Assembly: GCA_015832175.1 (NCBI GenBank)
Contig: WJXW01000003.1
Coordinates: 2,046,001-2,110,000 of the forward strand
DNA: 64,000 nt
Source: Paraphaeosphaeria minitans
Taxonomy: Eukaryota > Ascomycota > Dothideomycetes > Pleosporales > Didymosphaeriaceae
Direction: 5' to 3'
Below are positions 33,770-44,698 of the stretch, in pieces. Numbering within the stretch: position 1 is the first letter of the stretch; each line of letters begins with the position of its first letter. Made by a program: the position numbers and the translations under genes. Below the pieces are notes generated by a model that ran no database searches, was not told where the DNA came from, and worked only from the letters and a program-made list of their open reading frames with translations.

Positions 33770-34426
33770 ATGACCAACATGAAGTCAAGCTCCCCACCGT
33801 CAACCCGTATGGTCGAGGTCGCTGCTCGAACGCGTCTGCTCCAACCGAAGCCTCGGCCGTTGCCGATTCCGGTCGGCACTACTTGGCTTGAAGACAATGT
33901 GAATGAGCACTCCTTATTCAAGACTAATCGCAAGGCGGTAAATAATTCTCATGAGACTTTTGAAGAGTACTATGCTCAGCCAGCTTCGCGAGGCTCTCCC
34001 ACCCGCCAGGCACTTTTCGGTCTCCCGGAAACGGCAGAGCTAGTAGCACAGATACATCAATTCCAGACCCAGGAGAACGATGACCCTCCTCCTTATTCTG
34101 AAGCAGTGCAGCTACCTGTATCGCGAATTGACTTGCCTGCTCCCGCCGGCACTTTTTCTGCCATCTCAAAACATGGTAACAAGCTGGATGAGGATGGTGT
34201 CTTGAAGTCTTCGTCGAAGCGTACTCTTCCTTTGGAGTATGATTCAGAGCTGGATGAAGCGAGCGAAACACAACGTGCGTTTTCCACTTTTTTGCGTCGG
34301 TCTGTGGTGGCACCTCGTCAATCTGTTGCAGGTGTTTTGGGCCTCTCTGGGTATGCACGCATGTCTGATGAGAATGGTGTGAATTTGCACAGCACAAGAC
34401 GGCTGCAGCTCTCGAGGAACCGATGA
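33770..34426 (+). CDS. Orphan protein with PPxY motif, 218 aa
   Basis: Single-exon reading frame with no recognised domain. It is hydrophilic and predicted disordered, with a PPPYSEA motif near residue 108, the type bound by WW domains of Nedd4/Rsp5 ubiquitin ligases and their adaptors. Basic stretches and an SFSTFLRRS-like helical tail near residue 170 follow. The start lies in a run of purines (ATCAATGACC). It sits in an AT-richer island with another orphan at 35007. A real lineage-restricted gene is likely but unproven. Confidence 0.55.
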   Translation: MTNMKSSSPPSTRMVEVAARTRLLQPKPRPLPIPVGTTWLEDNVNEHSLFKTNRKAVNNSHETFEEYYAQPASRGSPTRQALFGLPETAELVAQIHQFQTQENDDPPPYSEAVQLPVSRIDLPAPAGTFSAISKHGNKLDEDGVLKSSSKRTLPLEYDSELDEASETQRAFSTFLRRSVVAPRQSVAGVLGLSGYARMSDENGVNLHSTRRLQLSRNR

Positions 34427-35006
34427 CACTCAAGCCGAAGCGGAGCTGAATAAAAGCACAGACCAAGTCACGTAGCCATACCTAGCTGTTGGAAAGGGTG
34501 ATGTCAGCTATCCATGGGGTCTTTCAATAACAAAAATTCTGGCATGCTGAAAACAGGATGACTTGCCGCTGGTTGACAAATTGCTCAACCGGTCCACGGA
34601 GGAGGAGTAAAGAGGCGAGCTAAAGAGTCTGTCCCCCCTGGTTATTAGTACGGCTCACAATAGAGTATAGCTTCACAATGTCAGGTTTCTTCGTAATTTT
34701 AAGATCATTTGCGACGGCCAAATACCGCACGTAAGAATCCCCGGGCACTAGAAATTTCACCTTAAACCACAACATCGTGACGCCCCAATGCATAGTGAAA
34801 ATTGACATCCAAATGACCTACAAAAATGAAAATTGTACTTAGCAATGCTACCAGTACCAGACTGATATTGTGAAAAGCTTTCTCTCCCGCATTCTACCCA
34901 GAACCCTTTCTTCCTGTATATAACTTTCCTTCTTACATGCTTCCCAAGTCAGAACATAGCAACCCAACCCCCAACCAACCAGATACCCACTTCAACAACA
35001 TCCAAA
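34427..35006. other. Intergenic region
   Basis: 580 bp, AT-richer than the flanking housekeeping blocks. It contains a C/A-rich 5' leader just before 35007. No gene was seen. Confidence 0.5.
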
Positions 35007-35702
35007 ATGACCACAACAACCACAACCGATACAATCACTCTTATGGTGCCCATCATAGCAAAGCCATCTCTAACGTTACGAGCTGGAGACGCAGCTCGCT
35101 CTCGCAGCAAGAGCCAAAACATGCTCCCAACGATCAACATTACGATAGCTAATGAGTTTGTCGAGGAGACACTGTCAGTCATCACTACATCGTCTCAGGT
35201 GGGTCATATCAACCCATATCTTATACAGAACCATCACTCCCCGATGGCTTCTGCCTATACGCTGACTGCGCATCAGTCTGCTCGATCTATCACTCCGCCA
35301 TCAATACCCATTCTACGAGTCAACGGTCAGCGTCCTGCCTCCTCGGGAAGTGTTTCCAGAAAGCCATCCGCACTACGTCCTGGTCATCGCCGCGTCGTTT
35401 CCCTCCCAGCGGATATGATTCGTCCTCCGCGTCCTCTAACAGACGGACCCATGGGCTACACATACACACCTACTGCCTCCCGTTTTAGCGAAAAATTAGA
35501 GTTCTTCCTCCCTCCGGAATACTATGTACGTCATGAAACATCGAACATGTCTCTAGTCGTGTCAGTATGTGGACCGACTGAGAAGCAAGTCATCGTTTGC
35601 ACGCCTGGAGCGGCGCACGCGATGGGCGTGAAGAAGAAGAAAGACTGCATTCTGAAAGGTGCGAGAAAGGCGTGGCTTTTTTTTAGAAAGCGAGTGTATT
35701 AG
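35007..35702 (+). CDS. Orphan protein, 231 aa
   Basis: Single exon starting MTTTTTTDTITLMVP in good context (CAAAATGACC). It is rich in Ser, Pro and Arg up to about residue 140, with a small ordered-looking segment near 160-205 (RFSEKLEFFLPPEYYVRH, LVVSVCGPTEKQVIV). It has a strongly basic end (KKKKDCILKGARKAWLFFRKR). No signal peptide, transmembrane segment or known family was recognised. The composition resembles other fungus-specific orphans. Confidence 0.5.
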   Translation: MTTTTTTDTITLMVPIIAKPSLTLRAGDAARSRSKSQNMLPTINITIANEFVEETLSVITTSSQVGHINPYLIQNHHSPMASAYTLTAHQSARSITPPSIPILRVNGQRPASSGSVSRKPSALRPGHRRVVSLPADMIRPPRPLTDGPMGYTYTPTASRFSEKLEFFLPPEYYVRHETSNMSLVVSVCGPTEKQVIVCTPGAAHAMGVKKKKDCILKGARKAWLFFRKRVY

Positions 35703-36174
35703 AGAATGACTGTATATGCATGGTGAAGGGCTCGTACCTAGAGAGAATGGGAATGAGCTTTTCGATACGTTCGGGTTAGTTATGTTGACCACTTCACTAG
35801 GTTTAGAATCAGTCATAATGTAATCTGTAACCCGGAAATTTACGTCCCTCTTCATGGTCCTAAAGCCTCTTAGTCAAGTATCAACGTTCGTCGACAGATA
35901 CATACGGCTTCATAAAATTATTGAAAGCCCAGTTGCATCATAGCTATAGCCTAGCCTTGCATTGGAAACCGTATGCAAATGCCCCGTAAAACTTCATCCT
36001 GTGCCTATGATTTTTGGTGTTGTGAAATTTTTCATTTGAAGATCCTTGCTAACAAGAGAATTAAATTATTTAGGAGGAGCCATGCTGGCTAAGAAGTTTT
36101 CCGCCCTGCAACTCATCTTGCCGAAAATATTCGTTCCATGACGCCATCGACCCACCTAGTAGTGGATCGCACGC
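35703..36174. other. AT-rich intergenic region
   Basis: 0.47 kb between the orphan gene and the 3' end of the APH-like pseudogene. Nothing was recognised. Confidence 0.5.
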
Positions 36175-37044
36175 CGAAGTGAATCTTCGTATACTTTCAG
36201 TAGGTACTCGGGAAACTATACTACACACTCCTCGTCGACTATTCCGGAAAGTGTCATATTTTCGTCGACGATGATGTTCCTGAGATTGAGATCTGCATGA
36301 GTGAAATCAATCTCGTGTTCCTTGCTGGGTGCCTTTTCCATGACCTTTTTGGCATCGTCTTCGAGAGGAAGATCAAATGTTAAGAGTTCAAGGAACTAAT
36401 CCCCATTGTGGAACGTTACCTCTCCCTGATGAGAGCCACCGATACGCCAATCCAAGATGCCGCGTCTCAATAAATTGTAGATCTGGTATTCTGAATCTTT
36501 CTGAATCGAGTCTGATTGCAGTTGAGCTACACATTCTTTGAGGTTCATGGCAACATTATTCACTTGTTCATGAGTCATTGTATGTATGAATCATCGTATA
36601 AATCATCTTCCCAACGCTTCGTCCAGGTACATTGGTCATAAGAAATGATGAATCGGCGTACAGAACAGTGTCGAGGCTTCTTGGTGTAGGAAACTTGGTG
36701 CGTGACTCCACTATTCACGGTACATGAAGCTCGGCTTGTTGCATTGGTGCCCAGTCTTTACGCCCTACTCGTAAGTAGAGGTTGAAAGGCAGCCGATGCA
36801 CACGGTCCAACAGAGCGGATCCATATAATGTGGGTTTGAGCGATACCAGGCGTTCGTAAACATACTGTCGAACGAATCTGGGCATGCGCATACAGAGGTA
36901 CCTGAGAATTCCGCGGGCAGGCTTGATGGTCCATTGAGCAGGATATTTTCTCACCAATATAAATTTGAAGAAGCCATCTGAGTCATGCGCAATCGACTCA
37001 TGCGCAGGACCGCGCGTGTGCTTCATGTAATCAAAGACTTCCAA
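36175..37044 (-). pseudogene. Broken aminoglycoside-phosphotransferase-like (APH) gene
   Basis: Reading from 37044, the frame gives an APH/choline-kinase-fold N-terminus (HRLPFNLYLRVGRKDW). It meets TGA at 36717-36715, where the family continues RIVESRTKFPTPRSLD in the same frame. A shift of +1 occurs near 36580-36600, consistent with a 16-nt duplication-like insertion. The remaining frame has stops after FHNGD (TAG near 36396) and after GIVDEECVV. The catalytic loop HADLNLRNI (near 36290) is intact, but the DWECAGW-type magnesium motif has decayed to DEECVV-stop. Intact relatives are small-molecule or protein kinases of about 290 aa in ascomycetes. With at least three stops and a frameshift, expression as a full protein is very unlikely. 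Confidence 0.8.
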
Positions 37045-38078
37045 TTATGATAATGCCGGTGCGAGACAACAGTGTTAGGTATGTATATGCAATCTTTGGC
37101 CCTGTTCTGAATCTTTCCAGATAACTCCACATCGACCGGAACAGATGGAGTGAACCAGTTCGTACAAACAGAGTATCGGGCCATGGCTGTCAGAGTGTTT
37201 GCTGGTCACCTAGGTATTTTTATTGTTGTCGAATCAGCGGCCAGTACAGAACCAGAGAGCTTGGTGCACTCATGCTAACTCATGGCTATCCCTGGTCGGA
37301 TTATTTGGCATTCTAAGTCAACCCAGGCTTAGCAGTTCAGTCCCTGGGGCACTTTTGATTGAGTAATATAGACATGCTAGACTGTTAATTCGCGTCCGGT
37401 CGACGGCAAGGTGATGGTTTTCCTAAGTAATGTCATAGTACAGGAACGGGAACGAGAACGAGCCCATGTCCATGGTGGGCTGTGTCTCTCGCAAGTACAG
37501 CGGGCTCACATGAACATTAGGAAAGTGTTATAGCCTTGCACCTCATCCTGGGTCAACCCACTATATTATACATTTGCATATTATATTTTAAGAGTAAGTC
37601 AGCGTAGATGATTCTAGTAGGGTGGTTTCCTGTTTTTCATGTCGGTCACTGCAAGATTAGAGGAAACTCAACCAAAAGCAGGAATATGGGCTTCGGTTTC
37701 GACAGCGCATTGGGCTTTATACAGAGTAGCTACCTAATCGTCTTCCAAGACAAGCTTGCCGCCCAACGACACGATGGCCGAGCGCGAGGGTAGGTAAGGG
37801 ATCATAGTGAACGACAATAAAGATTGGAGACTTTCTGTAGCCATATAATGTCGGGATGGACTATCAAGACTCAATATTGTAGCTTTACTGTACAGTGAGT
37901 TCCTACAGGATGAGGTGTGCTCCAGATGTCGAACTTTTGGTGTCCGTTGCTCTACCTAGCTGAAGGGACGGACACAAAAGGACAAGCGTGACCTCGCGAC
38001 GCAAGCGCGAACCCGATCACGTCGCTTTGGCCCCGCTGCGACTGCACGTCATCCCTCGCAACACGCACAACGACCCCA
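37045..38078. other. Intergenic region upstream of RAD1
   Basis: 1.0 kb, AT-rich until about 37950. It contains a short GGAACG/GAACGAG run near 37441-37462. No gene was recognised. Confidence 0.5.
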
Positions 38079-40941
38079 ATGCCCAGCGATGCGCAAGCCC
38101 CCGTGAAGCTGTCGCTGCCTCTCGTAAGTCATTTGCGACCCCTCACGTCCATCGCAGCGCTAACAACGATGTCAGGAATTCCAGCAGGACATCTTCAAGG
38201 AATTGCGAGAGGACGACGAACTCGTAATACTCGCGCGCGGCCTCGGCATACTGCGCATCGTCACCAACCTCCTCCACTCGTACGATGCGGCTGGCAACAA
38301 CCTCATAATTCTCGTGGGTGCCGACGAACGCGAGAATGTGTGGATCGGCGAGGCCCTCGCGGAGCACGCGGCCGTCAGCCAGGCGGCGAAAGCGCGCGGG
38401 CTGAGCCTGGTCAACACCGACCTGATGAGCGTAGGAACACGCGAGAAGATGTATGCACAAGGCGGCATCTTCAGCATCACGTCGCGCATCCTGATTGTAG
38501 ACCTCCTGTCGGGCTTGCTGAACCCGGAGACGGTCACGGGTGTGGTGGTGTTGCACGCCGAGAAGGTCGTCGCAACAAGCCTTGAGGCCTTCATCCTGAG
38601 GATATACAGACAGAAGAATAAGGCTGGCTTCTTGAAAGCTTTTTCGGACAGCCCAGAGCCCTTTACGACGGGCTTTGCGCCGCTGGCTAACATGATGAAA
38701 AATCTGTTTCTGTCGAAGCCTGCGTTATACCCGAGATATCACGTTGCAGTGGCGAACTCGTTGGAAGGGCGAAAAAAGGCAGAAGTCATTGAGCTGGAAG
38801 TGCCCATGACTGAAGCGATGCGCGACATCCAGAATGCTGTGCTGGAATGCGTCGAAGCCAGCATCAGCGAGCTCAGGAAGAGCAACACCGGTATTGAAAT
38901 GGAAGATTGGACGCTAGAAAGTGCACTGCACAGGAACTTCGATACCATCATCAGACGGCAACTAGACCCTGTGTGGCACCGGACGACCTTCAAGACGCGA
39001 CAGGTTGTGCGAGATCTCACCCTACTTCGAACCATCCTACATGCTCTCTTAACGTACGATGCTGTCGACTTTAATAGATATTTGGACACTGTTTTGGCCG
39101 CCTCTCAACCTCCACCCGGTTCAACGAAGCAAAACCAGTCGCCATGGCTGTTTCTCGACGCAGCCGACACTATATTCACAATAGCAAAACAACGGGTTTA
39201 TAAGGGCAAGGTCTCTAATGCCGACCTTGTGAGAAGCTCCAATGATGCCGTAGTGGACTCTCTCGAGCCTGTCCTGGAAGAACAACCGAAGTGGACCCAG
39301 CTCGCCGAGATCCTGCAAGAGATTGAACAAGATGCATATCTCAACCCAACCCCACAAGACTCGTCAAATGGTGCTATTCTCATCATGTGCGGTGATCAAA
39401 GCACGTGCCGACAGATCCGCGAATATTTGCAGATCATGTACGTAGTACCGCAGAGCGAACAAGACGACGAAGAGACAGCCAAGGAACCCTCTGCGAAGTT
39501 TCTGATGCGTCGTAAACTGCGCAATTACCTCACGTGGAAACGAGACTTCACTAACTTCAGCGCTGCGCTCTTCTCCGAAAACCAGAAGGCTATCAATACC
39601 AGCACAGAAAACAAAGTCGGAAGTGGCAGGACCAGCAAGCCACCACCGAACAAGCGCAGGCGAATGCGTGGAGGAGGGGTTGGCACAGCTACAACACGTA
39701 CCGAGATAGGTGCAGTCCGGACTGCTGGCGACCGCGATGCACACATCGCAAGCCTGATGGCGGAGTTGCAGCCCTCAGAACTGGAAGCCATGCAGAAAGG
39801 CGAGGTGGGTTTCGATCCGTTGGAGAACATGGAAGACTATTATGAGCTCTTCAATATAAACGACCTCATCGTAGTCCACCCATACGATGGCGACCTCGAC
39901 GAGCACGTCCTGGAGGAGACAAAGCCTCGCTATGTTATCATGTATGAGCCTGACTCTGCGTTCATCCGCCGCATCGAGGTCTACCGTTCCTCACACACTG
40001 ATCGCACCGTGAAAGTCTTTTTCATGTACTACGGCGGCAGCGTTGAAGAGCAAAGATACCTGTCCGGCGTGCGCCGGGAGAAGGACTGTTTCACACGCCT
40101 TATCAAAGAACGAGGAAACATGGCCATGACGATAAATCCCAACGCCAACCTCGCGCCGGAAGAGTCCTTCCTTCGCACAATCAACACCCGTATAGCAGGT
40201 GGAGGCCGTCTGGCCGCAACCACACAACCTCCGCGGGTGATCGTCGACGTCCGCGAGTTCCGCTCCTCTCTTCCTTCCCTACTCCACGGCAAGTCTATTG
40301 TCGTAGTACCCTGCATGCTTACAGTGGGCGACTACGTCGTAACCCCCGAAATTTGCGTAGAGCGCAAATCTGTGCGCGATCTAATCGGCTCTTTCTCTAA
40401 CGGTCGCCTTTTCAACCAAGTAGAAAGCATGATGGAACACTACAAATCGCCCATGCTCCTCATCGAATTTGACGCGGGCAAGTCCTTCACCTTGGAACCG
40501 TTCAGCGATCTCTCTGCTCCGAGCGGCCTCTCAAACGCACCAGATCTACAGTCCAAGCTGGTCATGCTGACCCTTGCGTTTCCGCGCCTCAAGATCATTT
40601 GGTCAAGCAGCCCTTACCAGACTTCCGAGATCTTCTTGGAGCTGAAGAAGCAGGCGGAGGAACCGAATCCTTTGCGCGCAGTGCAGCTGGGGCTGGATCC
40701 GAGTATGGCTGGCGACAGTATGCGGAGTTTTAGCCAGGTCACGCAGGATATGCTGAGGGCGCTGCCGGGGGTGACTGAGAGCATTCTTACGACACTTACG
40801 CTGGAGGTGGGAAGTATGATTGAGTTGGCGAATATGGAGGAAAAGGAGGTGTGTGCGTTGATCGGGACAGATGTGGGAAGGAGGGTGTACAGGTTCTTTA
40901 ATCGAAGTGTGTATGAGGATTTTACGATGCCGGTGCTATAG
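38079..40941 (+). CDS. RAD1: XPF/Rad1 structure-specific DNA repair endonuclease
   Basis: Exons 38079-38123 and 38176-40941 give 936 aa, a normal Rad1/XPF length. The N-terminal half is the inactive SF2 helicase-like region (ILVGADERENVWIGEAL, ILIVDLLSGLL). The nuclease domain begins at DVREFRSSLP (Asp706) and has the catalytic GDYVV and ERKSVRD (744-750, the ERKx3D motif). A C-terminal tandem HhH domain (LPGVTESILTTL) should bind the Rad10/ERCC1 partner. It acts in nucleotide-excision and crosslink repair in the nucleus. A Lys/Arg-rich linker (NKRRRMRGGG) near residue 500 may be a nuclear signal. The 15-codon first exon (MPSDAQAPVKLSLPL) ends at a perfect GTAAGT donor. Confidence 0.96.
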
Positions 40942-41507
40942 GTGGCAGGTATAGGACAGGGGAGCGCGATTTTCAACAGCTTGGTTCCCTTCGTGTATGA
41001 TCAAGTGTGACTGAATCACTACGACTTTGTCGAGGATGATATGTGAATCCACAATTAGGTCAGAAGCGGGTACAGAGCTGTCATGTGCAGGCCCAGTTAC
41101 TTCAGAGGTCCGCTAAAAAGGGCTTTTTATGTACTGTCATGAGGGGCAGAAGTTGAGTTCCAAAAATGATTTCCTGGGTATCGATGGCAGGTTTTCGGAC
41201 ATGGAAAGATGGGTGAAATGGACCCTATCATTGTATGATGTTGGACATGCGTGCCCAGATCCCATAATTGAGCATCCAGGTAGTTGTCAACGACACTACA
41301 CTCAGTGTGTTGCATGCGGTCGATGGATTGTCGTTCAAGTGCCATTTGATTCTTTTATGAAAATCCCGATAAACCCATGATCGTCACAGGGCCGGCACGA
41401 CCGGGACCCAAATGCAGAGGCGCGTCATTTCGTTGTCGACATGACTGTTCGCCCGCACAATGAAACACGCTCGATGAACGCCTCCCACCCATGAACTTTA
41501 TCCCCGC
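40942..41507. other. Convergent intergenic region, RAD1 / RPL43
   Basis: 0.57 kb of presumed 3' UTRs. No further gene was recognised. Confidence 0.5.
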
Positions 41508-42095
41508 TTAAACCTCAGCAATCTCTCGCAGACGACGGATGGTGGATCGTGTGGCGGCAGCGGCAGGGGTACTGTCAATCGAGTTAGTAACATTCGAGGG
41601 TGTTGTGACGGCGATGTGAATCGGTAGGGTCGGGCTGGCTATGTGTGTGTGGTAGTGGACAAGTATAGGTGGTGTCTTACGAGACGGTGTAAGCGCCGCC
41701 AGCGGTGGTCTTGCGGCATGATCGGCACTTCCAGATACCTGTTCACAGATTAGTGTACTGTAGCAACAGAAGGTTGGAGGCAAGCAAGAGTACAACAGCG
41801 TCGAGATAAGCAGTGGTCTGTATGCCACCACTGCTAATATCTCCACGCGCCGTATTCAATGCTATCCTGAAAATCACATACCGACAGCCTCGCGCTTGAC
41901 AGCGTTCTTTCCGCAGAACTGGCATGTGTACCGGGCGTGCTGGGTGATCTATTACGAGTAATCAGCCATCGAGTTCCGTTAGTGCGGCGGTGCGGCAGCA
42001 CTCACTTCCATCTTCTTGACCTGCTTTCGCAGGGAAGCACCGTAGCGCGTTCCGTACTTTCCGGTGATGCCGACCTTCTTTGTGCGCTTCGTCAT
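41508..42095 (-). CDS. RPL43: 60S ribosomal protein eL43 (L37a)
   Basis: Four exons (42095-42006, 41948-41882, 41738-41681, 41571-41508) give exactly 92 aa, the conserved length. It starts [20 protein letters not shown] and has a zinc ribbon [22 protein letters not shown], then [16 protein letters not shown] and the basic end [12 protein letters not shown]. It is a structural component of the large ribosomal subunit. Introns are 57, 143 and 109 nt, all GT-AG. Such intron-dense ribosomal protein genes are typical of filamentous ascomycetes. A one-residue shift of any junction breaks the conserved sequence, so the model is firm. Confidence 0.97.
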
Positions 42096-42840
42096 TTTGG
42101 CGGTTGTGGTGGGTGATTCGGGGTGGGAGAGTGTTGTCTGGGTCGATTAATTTTGAGGTTGCGAGGTTGCGGGCGCCAAGCTGGTGTTGCTCTAATTCTA
42201 AGCGAGACGTCCGTTCCCAATGTGGGCTGGAACAACTGTTTTGCCGGACCCGCGCAACACCACGGAAGACGATGCACGCTGCCGCCACAACTCGACCGTC
42301 GTCCTCAAGCACGTATACTTGCGTGCTCTCATGCAGGATGCTACGTTCCGACATCTTGATAATTATATTTGATGCATTGCATCCTAACCCTCGACCGGAA
42401 AGCAGACCTGGACACCTGCACCACGCCATAATGCTCCATGTGGGGACAACAAACTAGAGCGACGCGCAGGTTCTCCCAAATTCTTCTCCCATCGATACGC
42501 GACGGTCCACAATTTGCTTCACACAACTTTTTTTCTTTCAAAGAAGGATTTCAAAGCAGTCGAGCAAGTCATTGGTGACACATCATCCTAGAACATGCCC
42601 TGGACTTCAGCCCGGCTTTCGCTTGTCGAAATAAAAAAACCATGCCATGTATCACTAGTACAAAGTCCGAATGCAGTGCGTTTCCCCAAGATAGCTGATA
42701 CGTAGATCAATAGTATCTAGACTTCAATTCTAGTGCTGCTGCTCTTGTAGACTCAACATCGTCACAAGGAAAGCTGCGTGTAGATGGAGTAATCCTAGTG
42801 CAGGCGTCAGTGTTACTTTGTCCTATTATCCTGAGCGAGT
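42096..42840. other. Intergenic region upstream of RPL43
   Basis: 0.75 kb between the RPL43 start and the 3' end of the GNAT relic. It contains the RPL43 promoter. No gene was recognised. Confidence 0.45.
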
Positions 42841-43394
42841 TCAACATCGCCCGAACTTGTATCCTACGCGTTTCAGACGCCCAGCTTGCTCAAAAACAGC
42901 ACGCTCATAAAATCGCTTCAATGTCAATCCGCTGCCTGGCCCGGTCTCATCCACGGCCATGGCCGCCAGTACGGTCTTAGCCCCAACTTTGTCTAGATCT
43001 GAATTGACGCCGGAATCAGTTCCAGGCTCCCAACCCCTCAAAACATATAGCACCTCTTTCAGAAGCAGACTCCCAATGCATTTCGAATTGTGATTAGAAT
43101 CACAGTGCAAGCTCAGTTCAACTGTAGGCTTATCACCGAGCTTGGCAGGTCTGCACCTACCTGGGTACCTACCTAGCTGCATAAAAATAGCCGAGGATTG
43201 TCCCCGTAGACTTGTCGGCTATACAACGAGGTATGGTAAACGCTCCTGGCCGATGCTGCAGAACTCTCCAAGTAGCTCTTCTTCTGTAGCTGGATGTATT
43301 ATCGGAAGGTCAGGACACTATACCGCACGTACCAAGCGGCGATGGTGTTTATGCTAGGAATGTCTGCATTATCGGCTGGTCGCACTAGGTAGGC
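42841..43394 (-). pseudogene. Broken GNAT acetyltransferase (phosphinothricin-type)
   Basis: From 43394 the minus strand reads YLVRPADNADIPSINTIAAW, a typical GNAT N-terminus. A stop (TAA) follows at RYSVLTFR. One frame over, the family pattern resumes (EEELLGEFCSIG, LPYLV), then shifts again to ADKSTGTILGYFYA. The C-terminal half is open: the acetyl-CoA loop is degraded (SKCIGSLLLKEVL, where RGKGIG is expected), then FYERAVFEQAGRLKRVGYKF. It stops at FGRC, just before the conserved Trp-rich end. Several lesions exclude a single splice solution that I can find. Intact relatives acetylate phosphinothricin-like amines or amino-acid analogues. Confidence 0.68.
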
Positions 43395-43739
43395 TGATTT
43401 GGTCGCAGCCTCGCCCTCTCCTGTACCAGTAATGTTAAAAAGAAACACAGAGTTGAATCCAGATGCCCTATTCGCGTCGGATTAACGCATGCAATCAAAC
43501 ATCTTACATCCTCTCGATCCGTGTGAGTCACTTCAGTTGCGCTGATAATTAGAGAGATGTCACCACTTTGGGACTAGTAGGTACCTACTGAAGCAGCGGT
43601 CGACCTCAGCCCCACTTTCCGGCACTCACCTTCACCTTCCCAACATCTCAGACCGTGTGAACAATTTTGCAAACGGATCTTCTACTTCAAAAATTGTTCC
43701 AGTCTTTACCGTTCGTCCAATCGAAGAAAACCCACAAAG
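43395..43739. promoter_or_regulatory. Upstream region of the Trp-rich orphan
   Basis: 345 bp between the GNAT relic and the gene at 43740. Presumed promoter; no site was identified. Confidence 0.4.
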
Positions 43740-44495
43740 ATGTCCGGAACTTTAGACGGCGTATGGAGCAGACTCACAGGCGCAATCGTTCAACTACAAA
43801 CAAGCATCCACGCCTACAAGTCATGTGGGGAGAATCCATCACAATACAAACTTTTCGAATTAAAAAGCAGCGAATACCCGACTCAGCACGATGAAAGGTC
43901 GTTCGTTCCACCAGCAGAGCAGGCGATAGCCTCTCCCGCCACACATGCTGTTCTTGACAACCTCGAAGCTCAACTTGCCTACTTTGAACAACAACTGAGA
44001 CAGCGCGGTCAGTGGCGTTTGCCACCACATTCTAGTCCGGATCCTTTTCTTTTGATAGATTTAAGCGACTTGGGAGATGCCATCGAGCATCTAACAGTAG
44101 CCGTCGAGAGTGCCCGGTTTCCTCAGCCAGCGCAAAGCCCGTATTCTTGGTTTTCTACGAAGAGATGGGAGTGGGACTTCCAGTGGTCTGAGTGGTACTA
44201 TGCCGATCCTGAGTTGGGAGACCATATTTATTTGACTGAATGGGTGCTTGAGGATGAAACCAGCGATTGGGTTATGGTAGAACAAGGCCACAGGAGCGTG
44301 GAGGAAGGATTGGAAGCGCTTGGGCCGTGGGAAGACTGGAGGTGGAATGAGGAATGGGGTGAATGGTATTTACCCTTGGTTGTTGATGATGAGGCGGTGG
44401 TGAAGGGTGCGATATATGCCGGTGCATGGAAAAGAAGTGAGGAGGGGAATTGGATCTACGTTGCGCAATGGGCGACGACGCCTGAAGGGAATTGA
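43740..44495 (+). CDS. Trp-rich orphan protein with duplicated motif, 251 aa
   Basis: Single exon, start context AAAGATGTCC. The N-terminal half is helical and polar. The C-terminal half is very rich in Trp, Glu and Asp and holds two related blocks: RWEWDFQWSEWYYADPELGD...DWVMVEQG (about 137-180) and DWRWNEEWGEWYLPLVVDDE...NWIYVAQW (about 200-245). The spacing W-x-W-x3-W-x-E-W-Y is shared, implying internal duplication. It has no signal peptide, membrane segment or known family. It lies between two decayed genes but is itself fully open, which argues for constraint. Confidence 0.6.
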   Translation: MSGTLDGVWSRLTGAIVQLQTSIHAYKSCGENPSQYKLFELKSSEYPTQHDERSFVPPAEQAIASPATHAVLDNLEAQLAYFEQQLRQRGQWRLPPHSSPDPFLLIDLSDLGDAIEHLTVAVESARFPQPAQSPYSWFSTKRWEWDFQWSEWYYADPELGDHIYLTEWVLEDETSDWVMVEQGHRSVEEGLEALGPWEDWRWNEEWGEWYLPLVVDDEAVVKGAIYAGAWKRSEEGNWIYVAQWATTPEGN

Positions 44496-44698
44496 GTCCC
44501 GGTGCAGGGAGGGCATGTTACGGAGTCCCGCTCGGCCAATAATTTGAACGAACCCGAATGAGGATCAACTCTGGAAGACAGGGATCGTGTATTGATCTGA
44601 CATCTGTAGGTCACTCTGTGTAATGCTTATGGAAACGAGGGAGCATTGATTCTCGCATAGCTCCTTAGCAGACGACACTTTTTATATCAACCGATCTT

